64,000 nucleotides of DNA from positions 1 to 64,000 of the forward strand of contig NZ_JAGEOK010000047.1 of the NCBI RefSeq assembly GCF_017573545.1. The letters are read 5' to 3'. The DNA is from Actinomadura nitritigenes (lineage in GTDB: Bacteria; Actinomycetota; Actinomycetes; Streptosporangiales; Streptosporangiaceae). The notes below the pieces were generated by a model. It saw only the letters and a list, made by a program, of their open reading frames with translations. It was not told where the DNA came from and ran no database searches. This document shows positions 17,532-25,658 of the stretch, in pieces. Each line of letters opens with the position of its first letter. Positions within the stretch are counted from its first letter, which is position 1. Both the position numbers and the translations under genes were made by a program.

Positions 17532-18146
17532 ATGCGAAAGCTCGTGTACTACATCGCCACCACCCTCGACGGCTTCATCGCCGGCCCGGACGGCGCCGAC
17601 CCCACGGGCCCGGACGGCTTCTGGCCCACCCCCGCCGACTACATCGAGCACCTCGTCGCCAACTACCCCGAGACCCTTCCCGGACCGGCCCGCACGGCGC
17701 TGTCGGTCACCGCCGAGGGCACCCACTTCGACACCGTCGTGGAAGGACGCCGCTGCTACGAGATCGGGCTGAAGGCCGGGCTCACCAACGCATATCCGCA
17801 TCTGCGGCACCTGGTCTTCTCCCGGACCCTCAACGAGAGCCCGGACTCCGCCGTCGAACTCGTCTCCACCGATCCCGTCGCGAAGGTGAGGGAGCTCAAG
17901 CGCGAGGACGGCAAGGACATCTGGCTGGTCGGCGGCGGTGAACTCGCCGGCGCTCTGTACGGCGAGATCGACCGGCTCATCCTCAAGGTGGGACCGCTGA
18001 CCATCGGCACCGGGATCCCCCTGTTCTCCCGCACGGCCGCATTCGACCCGCGGACCTGGGAACTGACCGACCACACCGTGCTCGCCAGCGGTGCCGCGTT
18101 CCTCACCTACGACCGGCCCGCCAACCTCAGCGACACCGGCAAGTGA
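17532..18146 (+). CDS. dihydrofolate reductase family protein (RibD C-terminal-like)
   Basis: This 204-residue protein of the bacterial DHFR-like group begins MRKLVYYIATTLDGFIAG, the hallmark N-terminus, and contains the NADPH-site motif DIWLVGGGELAGALY and the late strand RLILKVGPLTIGTGIPLF. It is not a housekeeping FolA; family members are uncharacterised NADPH-dependent reductases. AGGAGAGG lies seven bases before ATG 17532. It is divergent from tetR across the direct repeats, so repression by that regulator is inferred. Confidence 0.85.
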   Translation: MRKLVYYIATTLDGFIAGPDGADPTGPDGFWPTPADYIEHLVANYPETLPGPARTALSVTAEGTHFDTVVEGRRCYEIGLKAGLTNAYPHLRHLVFSRTLNESPDSAVELVSTDPVAKVRELKREDGKDIWLVGGGELAGALYGEIDRLILKVGPLTIGTGIPLFSRTAAFDPRTWELTDHTVLASGAAFLTYDRPANLSDTGK

Positions 18147-18394
18147 GGTCATAACCGCCGCCAGTTCGTGCAGGCCTCGTGGGTGAGCGCGACGTCGCCG
18201 CGCGCCAGGCCGCGCAGATACTCCGGGACGCGGGGGGGCGTCGATTCAGACCAGCCCGCGCAACGGGATCGGCATGGAGATCAGGGCGACCAAGAGCCGG
18301 TGGTCGAGCTTGCGGCGTTCGTGGGTCCACCAGTGCTGTTGCCCGGCCAGCCAAGGCGGCGAAGGCGGGGTCGTCCCGCGGGACGGAGGGATGA
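18147..18394. other. intergenic debris
   Basis: No intact gene lies here. A leftward frame ends RKLDHRLLVALISMPIP and may belong to the same decayed regulator-like locus that follows. Confidence 0.3.
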
Positions 18395-18600
18395 GTCCGG
18401 CCCGCGCAGGTCGACGACCGGACCGCTGTTGCCGGTGGCGGTCTTGCGGGCGACGTTCTCGGGGGTAGGCGATCAGGTCGGCGGGGGATGAGGCCGAAGA
18501 TGTCGCAGAGCGCGGCCAGCACCGGCAGCGACACTCCTTCGGGTCCCCGTGATGCGGCGGGCGGCGACCTGCCGGCCGTGCCATGCATTGAGCCTGGGGC
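18395..18600 (-). pseudogene. XRE-like helix-turn-helix regulator remnant
   Basis: Three frames in succession give VAARRITGT, then EGVSLPVLAALCDIFGL, then ADLIAYPRERRPQDRH. This resembles the small Cro/C1-type regulators (LDTLVALCDIL-TPNDLI pattern) often found near integrases of actinomycete integrative elements. Frame breaks occur near 18540 and 18490, so it cannot be made as one protein. Confidence 0.45.
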
Positions 18601-18806
18601 AGGGCCCCGGCATGCGAGTGGCCTGGCCCCGTGCCCGCGCTGGGCGATCAGCCAGGCCCCCCTGAAAGCGTGGCGGGGGAGGGGAAGCGGTCTGGTGTGA
18701 CAGAGCGGTCGTTCTGGGCGCTCTATCAAGTGGAGGTGCGCGGACAGGAACGCGTGGTTGGCCCGCTTGGGCAGGGCCGTCGCATGTGGCGCTGAGGTCT
18801 GGAGTG

Positions 18807-19856
18807 ATGGGACGACACGGACGCGCGGCAGAGGGCTCGGTGCTGCTGGCCGGCCGGTATGAGTTGATCGAGCCGGTCGGCCGGGGCGGCATGGCCGAGG
18901 TGTGGTGCGCCAAGGATGTGTCGCTGGGCCGCCTGGTCGCGGTCAAGTTGCTGGATCGCGTTCCATTCGCCGACCCGCACCAGGACCCGCTCCGCGACGA
19001 TGTGGCAGGCGCGCCCGGTGAACGGATCTTGAGGGAGGCCTGTTACGCCGCCCGGCTGGTGCACCCCAACGTTGCGCAGATCTATGACGCGGCCGCCGAC
19101 GGCGACCGCATTTTTCTGATCATGGAACTGGTCCCCGGCCGAAACCTGTCCGCGGTCTTGAAGCGGCAAGGTCCGTTGGCGCCCTCGCAGGTCGCAGACC
19201 TGGGTGCACAGGCCGCCCGAGCGCTGGCCGCCGCCCACGCCGCCGGTGTCGTCCACGGGGACGTCAAGCCGGCGAACCTGCTGCTGACCGATGACGGCGT
19301 TCTCAAGCTCACCGGTTTCGGCATTGCCCGTCGTCCGGGCCCCGCCGCCTCCGGACAACCAGCGCGGGCGGTGCTGGGCACCGCCGCTTACCTGGCTCCT
19401 GAACTCGCTTCGGGACACCCACCGAGTCGGGCCGGCGACCTTTACGCACTGGGATGCGTGCTGTACGAACTGTCCACCGGGCAGCGACCTTTTGAGGCCG
19501 ACACCGCTACTGCACTGTTCCACCGACACCTGCACGAATCCCCGACCCCGCCCAGCCGGCTGCAACCCTGGATATCAACCGAGTTGGAGCAGGCGATACT
19601 GCGCCTGCTGGCCAAGCAGCCCGAGACCCGGCCCATTGATGCCACCCGTGTGGCCGATGCGCTTGAGATCATCGCCCTGTCCAATTCGACGAGTCTGACG
19701 GCGAACGAGCCGACTGACAGCACTCAGGGATCGCCCGCCCAAGTTCCCACCCGTGCCCGGCGCGCCCGTCACCGCGCCAAGACACATGCTCGTCCGTCCC
19801 TCGCCTCACTTCACCGATGGCTTGGATGGGGCACCGGCCGTGCCTCATCGCCTTGA
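18807..19856 (+). CDS. Ser/Thr protein kinase homologue with GFG instead of DFG
   Basis: This 349-residue cytoplasmic PknB-type kinase fold has the glycine loop GRGGMAEVW, the ATP lysine in VAVK (Lys47), helix-C Glu78, the catalytic loop HGDVKPAN (Asp152, Asn157) and the APE-like PELASG. The Mg-binding DFG motif reads GFG (LTGFGIA, Gly170), so a canonical metal ligand is missing. The catalytic-loop Asp is kept, so activity may be reduced or metal-independent rather than absent. After the kinase domain there is a basic tail and no transmembrane helix or sensor domain. The start at ATG 18807 gives the normal N-terminus; ATG 18786 is an alternative. Confidence 0.85.
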   Translation: MGRHGRAAEGSVLLAGRYELIEPVGRGGMAEVWCAKDVSLGRLVAVKLLDRVPFADPHQDPLRDDVAGAPGERILREACYAARLVHPNVAQIYDAAADGDRIFLIMELVPGRNLSAVLKRQGPLAPSQVADLGAQAARALAAAHAAGVVHGDVKPANLLLTDDGVLKLTGFGIARRPGPAASGQPARAVLGTAAYLAPELASGHPPSRAGDLYALGCVLYELSTGQRPFEADTATALFHRHLHESPTPPSRLQPWISTELEQAILRLLAKQPETRPIDATRVADALEIIALSNSTSLTANEPTDSTQGSPAQVPTRARRARHRAKTHARPSLASLHRWLGWGTGRASSP

Positions 19857-19919
19857 TCCGTGTTCTGTCACAAGGTCGTTGCGCCCGACGCCTTGGTGTG
19901 CGAACCCGAGCGAACGCAG

Positions 19920-19958
19920 GCCGCCCTCGCGTGTCGGCGGCAGGAGGTCGAGGGCGGC
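19920..19958. terminator. hairpin between convergent genes
   Basis: GCCGCCCTCG pairs perfectly with CGAGGGCGGC across a 19-base loop, midway between the kinase stop and the leftward membrane-protein stop. It is a probable bidirectional terminator. Confidence 0.55.
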
Positions 19959-20039
19959 TGTGGTGTGAGACGACTGCGGTGTGAGCGACGGGGCGCGGGT
20001 ATCTCTCGTACGCCGCAACATCCCGCTCCCTGGGGCGGG

Positions 20040-20768
20040 TCATCCTAGTGATGAGACGAATCCCAGGGCCGTTATCGCCAGGGCGGCGATGCCGAACCGG
20101 GCCATCGACCCGCGGGTGGGGCGGGGGCCGTCGCGGAGGGTCGCGAGTCCGAGCGGGATGAGCGCGATGCACAGTGCCGTCGTGCCCGCGATCGACAGGG
20201 GCGTGGTGCCTTTCAGGACCCCGAGGGGCAGGAGTGCCATGAGCGCCAGTGCGAGGCAGCGCACGGGGCCGAGTACGCCGGAGCGCCAGGCTCCGATCGC
20301 CAGCACGAGCCAGCCGAGCATGATCGCGAATGAGGTGTACTGGAAGATGTGGAACGCCTGGTAGGAGTCGGCGACGGCGGTGGTGGCCGCTCGCCGCCCC
20401 TGGGCGTCGACGAGTTGGAAGGCCAGATGGTCCGCTCCGGCGTGGAAGGTGCGGGCGAACAGACCCAGCAGGGTGAGCCCACCGCCGAAGGCCGCCAAGG
20501 TCGGATGGGTGGCGCCGATGCGGGTGACCAGGGCGCTGACGGCCGGGCACAGCGCCACGGTTCCGGCGGCGAAGCAACTGTAGGACGCCGTCATCAGCGT
20601 CGGGTGCCGGTCGTAGGCGGCCAGCTGGTCGGGGAAGAAGAAGTGGAACCTCGCCCGCAGGAGCACCCCGGCCAGCAGCAAGACGGGCCCGAGCACCAGC
20701 GAGGTCCCGGCGAGCCACCGGCCCGGGAACGGGGGAGCGAGGTGCGTCGGGGGTCGTGTTGAAGACAT
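20040..20768 (-). CDS. multi-pass membrane protein, function unknown
   Basis: This 242-residue integral membrane protein starts MSSTRPPTHL at ATG 20768 with GTGGGG upstream. Hydrophobic segments include GTSLVLGPVLLLAGVLL, SCFAAGTVALCPAVSAL, AAFGGGLTLLGLFA, SFAIMLGWLVLAIGAW, CLALALMALLPLGVL and ARFGIAALAITALGF, giving about six to seven helices. A polar loop (ARTFHAGADHLAFQLVDAQG) lies mid-protein. The long frame continuing upstream is a shadow of the divergent kinase gene. No family name can be given. It is divergent from the sensor kinase 143 bases away, so it may belong to that regulon (inference). Confidence 0.75.
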   Translation of the reverse strand: MSSTRPPTHLAPPFPGRWLAGTSLVLGPVLLLAGVLLRARFHFFFPDQLAAYDRHPTLMTASYSCFAAGTVALCPAVSALVTRIGATHPTLAAFGGGLTLLGLFARTFHAGADHLAFQLVDAQGRRAATTAVADSYQAFHIFQYTSFAIMLGWLVLAIGAWRSGVLGPVRCLALALMALLPLGVLKGTTPLSIAGTTALCIALIPLGLATLRDGPRPTRGSMARFGIAALAITALGFVSSLG

Positions 20769-20910
20769 GCCCCACAGGCTGCCCGCGCGGCACGCTTCGG
20801 CGGATCGGCCCGGGACCGACATTCCTGGTTCAGCCTGGTGCGGGCACCATTGGGCGCCAGGGTGGCACGATCCTCCCCGAGGATGATCCATTGTGGTCTG
20901 ATGTGGTGGG

Positions 20911-22119
20911 GTGACCTGCACCGATAACGTGCGTCCCGTGGACGAAGCCGACTTCTCGGCCCGCCAGGCGCAGCTGCTGCGCCGGGGCCGGCTGCGCGCC
21001 CTGGACGTGCCGCTGGCGGTCGTCGTGGTCGCGGTGGACGTGGTCGTCGCCGGGAACATGCTCAAGGACCGGCCGGACTTCACCCTGTCCTTCCCGGCGT
21101 CCTGCATGGTCGCGGTCGCGCTGGGCTCGATCGTCGCGGTGCGGCGGCGCCGGCCCCGGCGCGCGTTGGCGGCAGCGGCGGCCGTGTCGTGCGCCGCGGC
21201 CGTGACCGGTGTGCTGTGGGATCCGTTCGCGGCGACCGCGCTCGTGCTGTGCACCGTCGCGTCCATCGAGCCGGCGCGGTGGTCGGCCCGCGCGCTGGGC
21301 GGGTGCGTGGCCGCCGCGACCGGCGCCGCGGTGATCGCGCAGATGGTCCATCCCCGGTACGGCGTGGTGGCGGCCGCCGGCTGGACGGCCGCGGCCTGGC
21401 TGCTGTCAGCCGGCGGCTGGCTGACCGGTCACCTGCTGCGGCGCCGCAGGTGGCACGCGGCCCGCCTGGCCGAGCAGCGGGCGCGCCGGATCCTGGCCGA
21501 TGAGCGGCTGCGGATCGCCCGCGAGCTGCACGACGTGGTCACGCACGGCATGGGGCTGATCGCCGTCAAGGCGGGGGTCGCCAACCACATCGCCGAGGCG
21601 CGCCCCGAGGAGGCCCGCCAGGCGCTGCGGGTCATCGAGACGACCAGCCGCGACGCCCTGGCCGAGATGCGGCGTCTGCTCGACATGCTGCGCCGGGACT
21701 CCGCGCCGGGCACCGACCTCACCCAGCCCGGCATCGGCGGACTGCAGGACCTGGCCGAGCACGTCCGGGCCGCCGGAGTCGAGGTCGAACTCACCGTCTC
21801 CGGCGAATACGATCTCCCCGAAGCACTCCAGCTCACCGTCTACCGGATCGTCCAGGAGGCTTTCACCAACGCGGTCAAGCACGCCGCGCCCGCCCGCTGC
21901 CGGGCCACGGTGGACATCGCGGCCCGCCAGGTGAACATCCAGGTCCTCGACGACGGCGCGAGCCGCCCGGCCTCAAAGCCGGGCACCGGCGGACACGGAC
22001 TGGTCGGCATGCGCGAACGCGTCGCGATGTACGGAGGAACCTTTACCGCCGGTCCCCGCCCCGAGGGCGGCTTCGCGGTCACCGCCACCCTCCCGTGCCC
22101 CCGCGGCGGCGGCCGGTGA
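20911..22119 (+). CDS. NarL-family sensor histidine kinase
   Basis: This 402-residue membrane histidine kinase has hydrophobic helices at roughly residues 32-50, 62-78, 86-105, 108-120, 131-146 and 155-176, with no large extracellular domain. The HisKA_3 dimerisation box RIARELHDVVTHGMGL carries the phosphoacceptor His207, and the HATPase core shows VYRIVQEAFTNAVKHA, VLDDG and GGHGLVGMRERV. The GTG at 20911 is the longest start; GTG 20938 is an alternative. It overlaps the response regulator by the four-base GTGA junction, so the two are translationally coupled. The partner regulator carries an internal amber codon, which leaves the output of this kinase in doubt. Confidence 0.88.
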   Translation: MTCTDNVRPVDEADFSARQAQLLRRGRLRALDVPLAVVVVAVDVVVAGNMLKDRPDFTLSFPASCMVAVALGSIVAVRRRRPRRALAAAAAVSCAAAVTGVLWDPFAATALVLCTVASIEPARWSARALGGCVAAATGAAVIAQMVHPRYGVVAAAGWTAAAWLLSAGGWLTGHLLRRRRWHAARLAEQRARRILADERLRIARELHDVVTHGMGLIAVKAGVANHIAEARPEEARQALRVIETTSRDALAEMRRLLDMLRRDSAPGTDLTQPGIGGLQDLAEHVRAAGVEVELTVSGEYDLPEALQLTVYRIVQEAFTNAVKHAAPARCRATVDIAARQVNIQVLDDGASRPASKPGTGGHGLVGMRERVAMYGGTFTAGPRPEGGFAVTATLPCPRGGGR

Positions 22120-22787
22120 CCGAGGCGATCCGCGTCCTGGTCGCCGACGACCAGGTCCTGCTGCGCGGCAGCTTCCGCGCCCTCATCGAGACCACCCCCG
22201 ACCTGACCGTGGTCGGCGAGGCCGCCAACGGCGCCGAAGCCGTCGAACTCGCCCGCACCCTGCGGCCCGACGTCGTCCTGATGGACGTGCGGATGCCCCA
22301 CCTGGACGGCATCGAAGCCACCCGCCAGATCCACCAGGACACCCGCACCACCCACGTCCGAGTGCTCATGCTCACCATGTTCGACCTGGACGCCCACGTC
22401 TTCGCGGCCCTGCGCGCCGGAGCGGCCGGCTTCCTGCTCAAGGACACCCCACCGGGCGACCTCCTCAACGCCGTCCGCGTCGTCGCCGCCGGCGAAGCCC
22501 TTCTGGCCCCCACCGTGACGCGCCGCCTCATCGCCGAGTTCGCCCGCCGACCCTAGCCCGAACGCCCGCTCCCGCGCGTCCTGGACGGCGTCACCGACCG
22601 GGAACGCCAGGTCCTCACCCTGGTCGCCTCCGGCCTGTCCAACACCGAGATCGCCGACCACCTGCACCTGAGCCTGGCCACCGTGAAGACCTACATCGGC
22701 CGCCTGCTCACCAAACTCCACGCCCGCGACCGCGCCCAACTGGTGATCATCGCCTACGAATCCGGCCTCGTCACCCCCGCCCCCTAG
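22116..22787 (+). pseudogene. NarL-family response regulator split by an in-frame amber codon
   Basis: From GTG 22116 the receiver domain reads VLVADDQVLLRGSFRALIE, with phosphoacceptor Asp57 in VLMDVRMP and LLKDTPPGD near residue 115. Codon 147 (22554-22556) is TAG. In the same frame the sequence then continues without any other stop as PERPLPRVLDGVTDRERQVL, SGLSNTEIADHLHLSLATVK and TYIGRLLTKLHARDRAQ to TAG at 22785-22787, a complete LuxR-type HTH. Total length would be a normal 223 residues. Either the gene is inactivated by one substitution, or a 146-residue receiver-only protein is made, or the stop is read through. A sequencing error is also possible. Translation is coupled to the upstream kinase. 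Confidence 0.85.
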
Positions 22788-22922
22788 GAGAAGCAGGTCG
22801 TAAGAAAAGGAATTGGCGGTGGCTGCGGCGGGCTGTGGCCTGATGATGGCGGCGTTAGCGCGACCGCTGCACGCGTCGATCAAGTTCGTGGCGGCGTCCG
22901 GCCGCGCGCGTTGCCGCCGAGC

Positions 22923-23636
22923 TCACAGCGTGATGTTCGCGCGGAGGAGATTGTGGTCCGAGAGGCCGCCGACGTCCTCGACGGCCGCGCTGCTGTTTCT
23001 CCCGCCCCGCACGACCACGTGGTCGATCCACTGTGGCTCCGAGCTTGAGGTTCGCGGCCGTGTCGGCAGGGCTTCCGGCGGGAGATCCACGACGTCGTAA
23101 CCGGGGCCCAGAGCCGACGCCACGGTGGCACGGTCGGTGTTGAAGTCGCCCAGAAGCACCGCCGCCTGTCCCGGTGGAGCGGCGGTCAGCTCGGCCAGGC
23201 GTGCCAGCTGGCGCGTGCGTCGCTGATCACCGCTCAGGTGGGTCGCGACGACGAGCGTCCCGGCGGTCTCGACGGACAGCGCTCCCTTGCCCGGATCGTC
23301 CTCGAAGGAGTCGGCGGCGACCTTGCGGCTCTGTCCGTCCACCAGAAGCACGAGGTACTCCTCGGGGGCGCGCAGCGGACGGATGGCGTGGCGTGGTGCC
23401 GGGACGCGCGGATACCGCAACGTATGGACGGTTCGCTCGGGCAGTGCGAGGCGGATGCTGGCCAGTTGGTCACCGCTGACCTCCTGAAGCGCGATGACCT
23501 GCTCGGTCCGCGTCACCAACCGCGCCGTAACGGCGGCGATCCGCTCCGATTCGTCCGGCCAGCGCGCCAGGACATCCTCACTCCAGTTCTCGGCATGGAC
23601 ACGGTGCAGGACGTTCCAGGTAGCCACAGTGATCAC
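22923..23636 (-). CDS. endonuclease/exonuclease/phosphatase family protein
   Basis: This protein of about 237 residues has the DNase I-like fold. It starts VITVATWNVLHR (GTG 23636), where the Asn of TWN is a metal ligand. ALQEV supplies the catalytic Glu, VVATHLSG and LLGDFNTD the Asp/Asn pair, and GLSDHNLL the terminal Asp-His pair. All catalytic motifs of the fold are present, so it is probably a Mg-dependent phosphodiesterase or phosphatase; the substrate is unknown. No signal peptide is seen from this start. The ribosome binding site is weak, and longer N-termini are encoded but do not look like protein of this family. Confidence 0.75.
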   Translation of the reverse strand: MITVATWNVLHRVHAENWSEDVLARWPDESERIAAVTARLVTRTEQVIALQEVSGDQLASIRLALPERTVHTLRYPRVPAPRHAIRPLRAPEEYLVLLVDGQSRKVAADSFEDDPGKGALSVETAGTLVVATHLSGDQRRTRQLARLAELTAAPPGQAAVLLGDFNTDRATVASALGPGYDVVDLPPEALPTRPRTSSSEPQWIDHVVVRGGRNSSAAVEDVGGLSDHNLLRANITL

Positions 23637-23910
23637 GGGGCGTGATGGTAGCCACTTATCGGTCGGCGTGTGGCTCCGCGGCTGGGTCTGCTCGTCACCG
23701 AGTCGGTGGGGTCGGACCGGAGGGCCATGAGGGACGTCACCGCCGGCCGGCCCCACGCCGGAGGCGGCAACGGGAACGTCTTCGAGAGCGGCAGCTCCGC
23801 CGACCGCGGCCCGCTTTCGGTACCTGCGCGTGGCCGCGAGCCTGCATCCCTTGCGTGCGCGTCCGCAGGGCAACGCCGTTGCCGTCGCGTCCGTCCGTCC
23901 GCCACCTGGC

Positions 23911-24390
23911 TCAGGCCGGCTCTCCCATATCGCGGGCGATCCACGCCGGCGTGTCGAAGCGCACCGGCTGCGCGCCCACGAGCGCCGTGAGGTGTCTTTC
24001 GATGCCCTCCAGCTCGGCGGCGCCGATTCGCTGCGCCCACTGCTCGCGGAGCTCCTCGAAGACCGCCTCGCCCTGGCGCAGCACGTCGAACCCGAGTTCG
24101 GTCACCTGAAGGCGCTTGCGGCGGGCGTCGCGCGGGTCGGTGTCGCGTTCGACGTACCCGCGCTCCTGCAGGACGGTGATGGTCCTGGCGGCCGACTGCT
24201 TGGTGATCGACAGGCGGCGGGCCAGCTCCGAGGCGCTGTCGGCGCCGGCGGCGATGGCCCGTATGGCGAAGTCGTGGACGGGACGCACGTCCTCGTAGCC
24301 GCGATCGGCCAGCTCGGCGGTGGCGGCGTCCACGAGCGTGCGGAAGCCCCCGAGCAGCAGGAGCGCGAGATCTGCGCCTGAGCGAGACAT
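23911..24390 (-). CDS. MarR family transcriptional regulator
   Basis: This 159-residue MarR regulator starts MSRSGADL at ATG 24390. The winged helix shows SASELARRLSITKQSAARTI, VLQERGYVERD and the wing DPRDARRKRLQVT. It is divergent from an epoxide-hydrolase-like gene. The 82-base gap contains a long inverted repeat overlapping the probable -10 element, so it very likely represses itself and the enzyme. Confidence 0.9.
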   Translation of the reverse strand: MSRSGADLALLLLGGFRTLVDAATAELADRGYEDVRPVHDFAIRAIAAGADSASELARRLSITKQSAARTITVLQERGYVERDTDPRDARRKRLQVTELGFDVLRQGEAVFEELREQWAQRIGAAELEGIERHLTALVGAQPVRFDTPAWIARDMGEPA

Positions 24391-24416
24391 GCGAGCAGGA
24401 TATGACCTCGACAAAA

Positions 24417-24453
24417 GACAGCCGGACTGACTATATTGGACAGTCAGGCTGTC
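24417..24453. promoter_or_regulatory. inverted-repeat operator between marR and the hydrolase
   Basis: GACAGCC-G-GACTG and CAGTC-A-GGCTGTC form a 12-bp-arm inverted repeat around an AT-rich centre holding TATATT. The position fits a MarR operator covering both divergent promoters. Confidence 0.7.
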
Positions 24454-24472
24454 GAAATGAGGAGAGAGAGAC

Positions 24473-25360
24473 ATGGCCACCGCACCAGCGGGACTCGCCG
24501 TCCCCGAGATCACCCACCACCGCGCCCACGTCAACGGAACGACCCTGCATTACGCCGCCGCCGGGACGACCGGGTCTCCGGTCCTGCTGGTCCACGGGTT
24601 CCCCGAGACGTGGAGGGCCTTCCGCAAGCTCATGCCCCTGCTCGCCGCCGGCCACCGGGTCTTCGCCGTGGACCTGCGCGGCTTCGGTGACTCCGACACC
24701 GCGCCGGGTGGCCACGACAGCGAGGCCGCGGCCGAGGACCTGCACCAGCTGATCGCGCACCTCGGCCTCGGCCCCGTCCACCTGACCGGGCAGGACATCA
24801 GCGGGGCGACCGTCTTCCGGCTGGCCGTCACCCACCCGGAGGACGTGCTCAGCCTCACCGCCATCGAGACGGGCCTGCCCGGCTTCGGCTGGGAGATGCT
24901 GGCCGACGTCGCCCGCAGCGGCGCCTGGCACATCGGGGTCCTCGCCGCGCCCGGCATTCCCGAGATGCTCCTGGCCGGCCGTGAGCGCGAGTTCCTCGGG
25001 CAGTACGCGTTCCCCTCCATGACCGCCGCCGCGGGCGCGGTCACCGATGCCGACATCGACGACTTCGCCCGCACCTACGCACGCCCGGACGGCTGGCGCG
25101 GCGCGGCCGGCGTCTACCGGTCGCTCCTTCGTGAGGGGCCCGAGCTCAAGGCCCTCGCCGAGTCTCCCGGGCTGAACGTGCCCGTTCTCGCGGTCGGGGC
25201 CGGCGGCGGCCCGTTCACGGCCCAGAGCTTGTCGCAGGCCGCGTCAGCGGAGATCAGGTCCGTCCAGCTCGACGGCGTCGGCCACTACGCGGCGATGGAG
25301 GCTCCCGAGGAACTGGCGAAGGCCGTCCTCGACTTCGTCGACGACATCGACGCCGCCTAG
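24473..25360 (+). CDS. alpha/beta hydrolase, epoxide-hydrolase-like
   Basis: This 295-residue hydrolase has HGFPETW (oxyanion-hole HGxP motif) at 41-47, then DLRGFGDSD. The nucleophile elbow GQDISG puts Asp108 where epoxide hydrolases and haloalkane dehalogenases have their nucleophilic aspartate. The histidine is in GVGHYAAMEAPEEL near residue 275. An aspartate nucleophile argues against a simple esterase. ATG 24473 follows GAGGAGAGAG. It is divergent from marR and under the inverted repeat at 24417; induction by an electrophilic xenobiotic is inferred. Confidence 0.87.
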   Translation: MATAPAGLAVPEITHHRAHVNGTTLHYAAAGTTGSPVLLVHGFPETWRAFRKLMPLLAAGHRVFAVDLRGFGDSDTAPGGHDSEAAAEDLHQLIAHLGLGPVHLTGQDISGATVFRLAVTHPEDVLSLTAIETGLPGFGWEMLADVARSGAWHIGVLAAPGIPEMLLAGREREFLGQYAFPSMTAAAGAVTDADIDDFARTYARPDGWRGAAGVYRSLLREGPELKALAESPGLNVPVLAVGAGGGPFTAQSLSQAASAEIRSVQLDGVGHYAAMEAPEELAKAVLDFVDDIDAA

Positions 25361-25658
25361 GCCCCGAGTGCTCACTGGATGGGATGAGGCCGCGGTTCAC
25401 CGGTTCTGACTGGGTGCTGCTCGCGGCGACTGGTGCGGCCGGACGCGGTGCTGCGTAACGGGGCCCGCGGTCTCCGTCCGCGCCGGGCGGCGGTGTTCCA
25501 GGGTTTGGGCGGTCATGCGGACAAGGTCGGCTCGGATGCCGAATGCGGGTCTCTGGCAGGTGTCGCATTGGTCGGAGATACTCGTCCTGCCGGATCTCAC
25601 CCGGCTGCTGTTGCCCGCTGTATGCGGCTGACACCGAGGGTCTGGGCGGGAGGGAGGC
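25361..25658. other. promoter region of the second LAL gene
   Basis: About 300 bases with no supported gene. The final GGGAGGGAGG belongs to the ribosome binding site of the LAL regulator. Confidence 0.3.
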
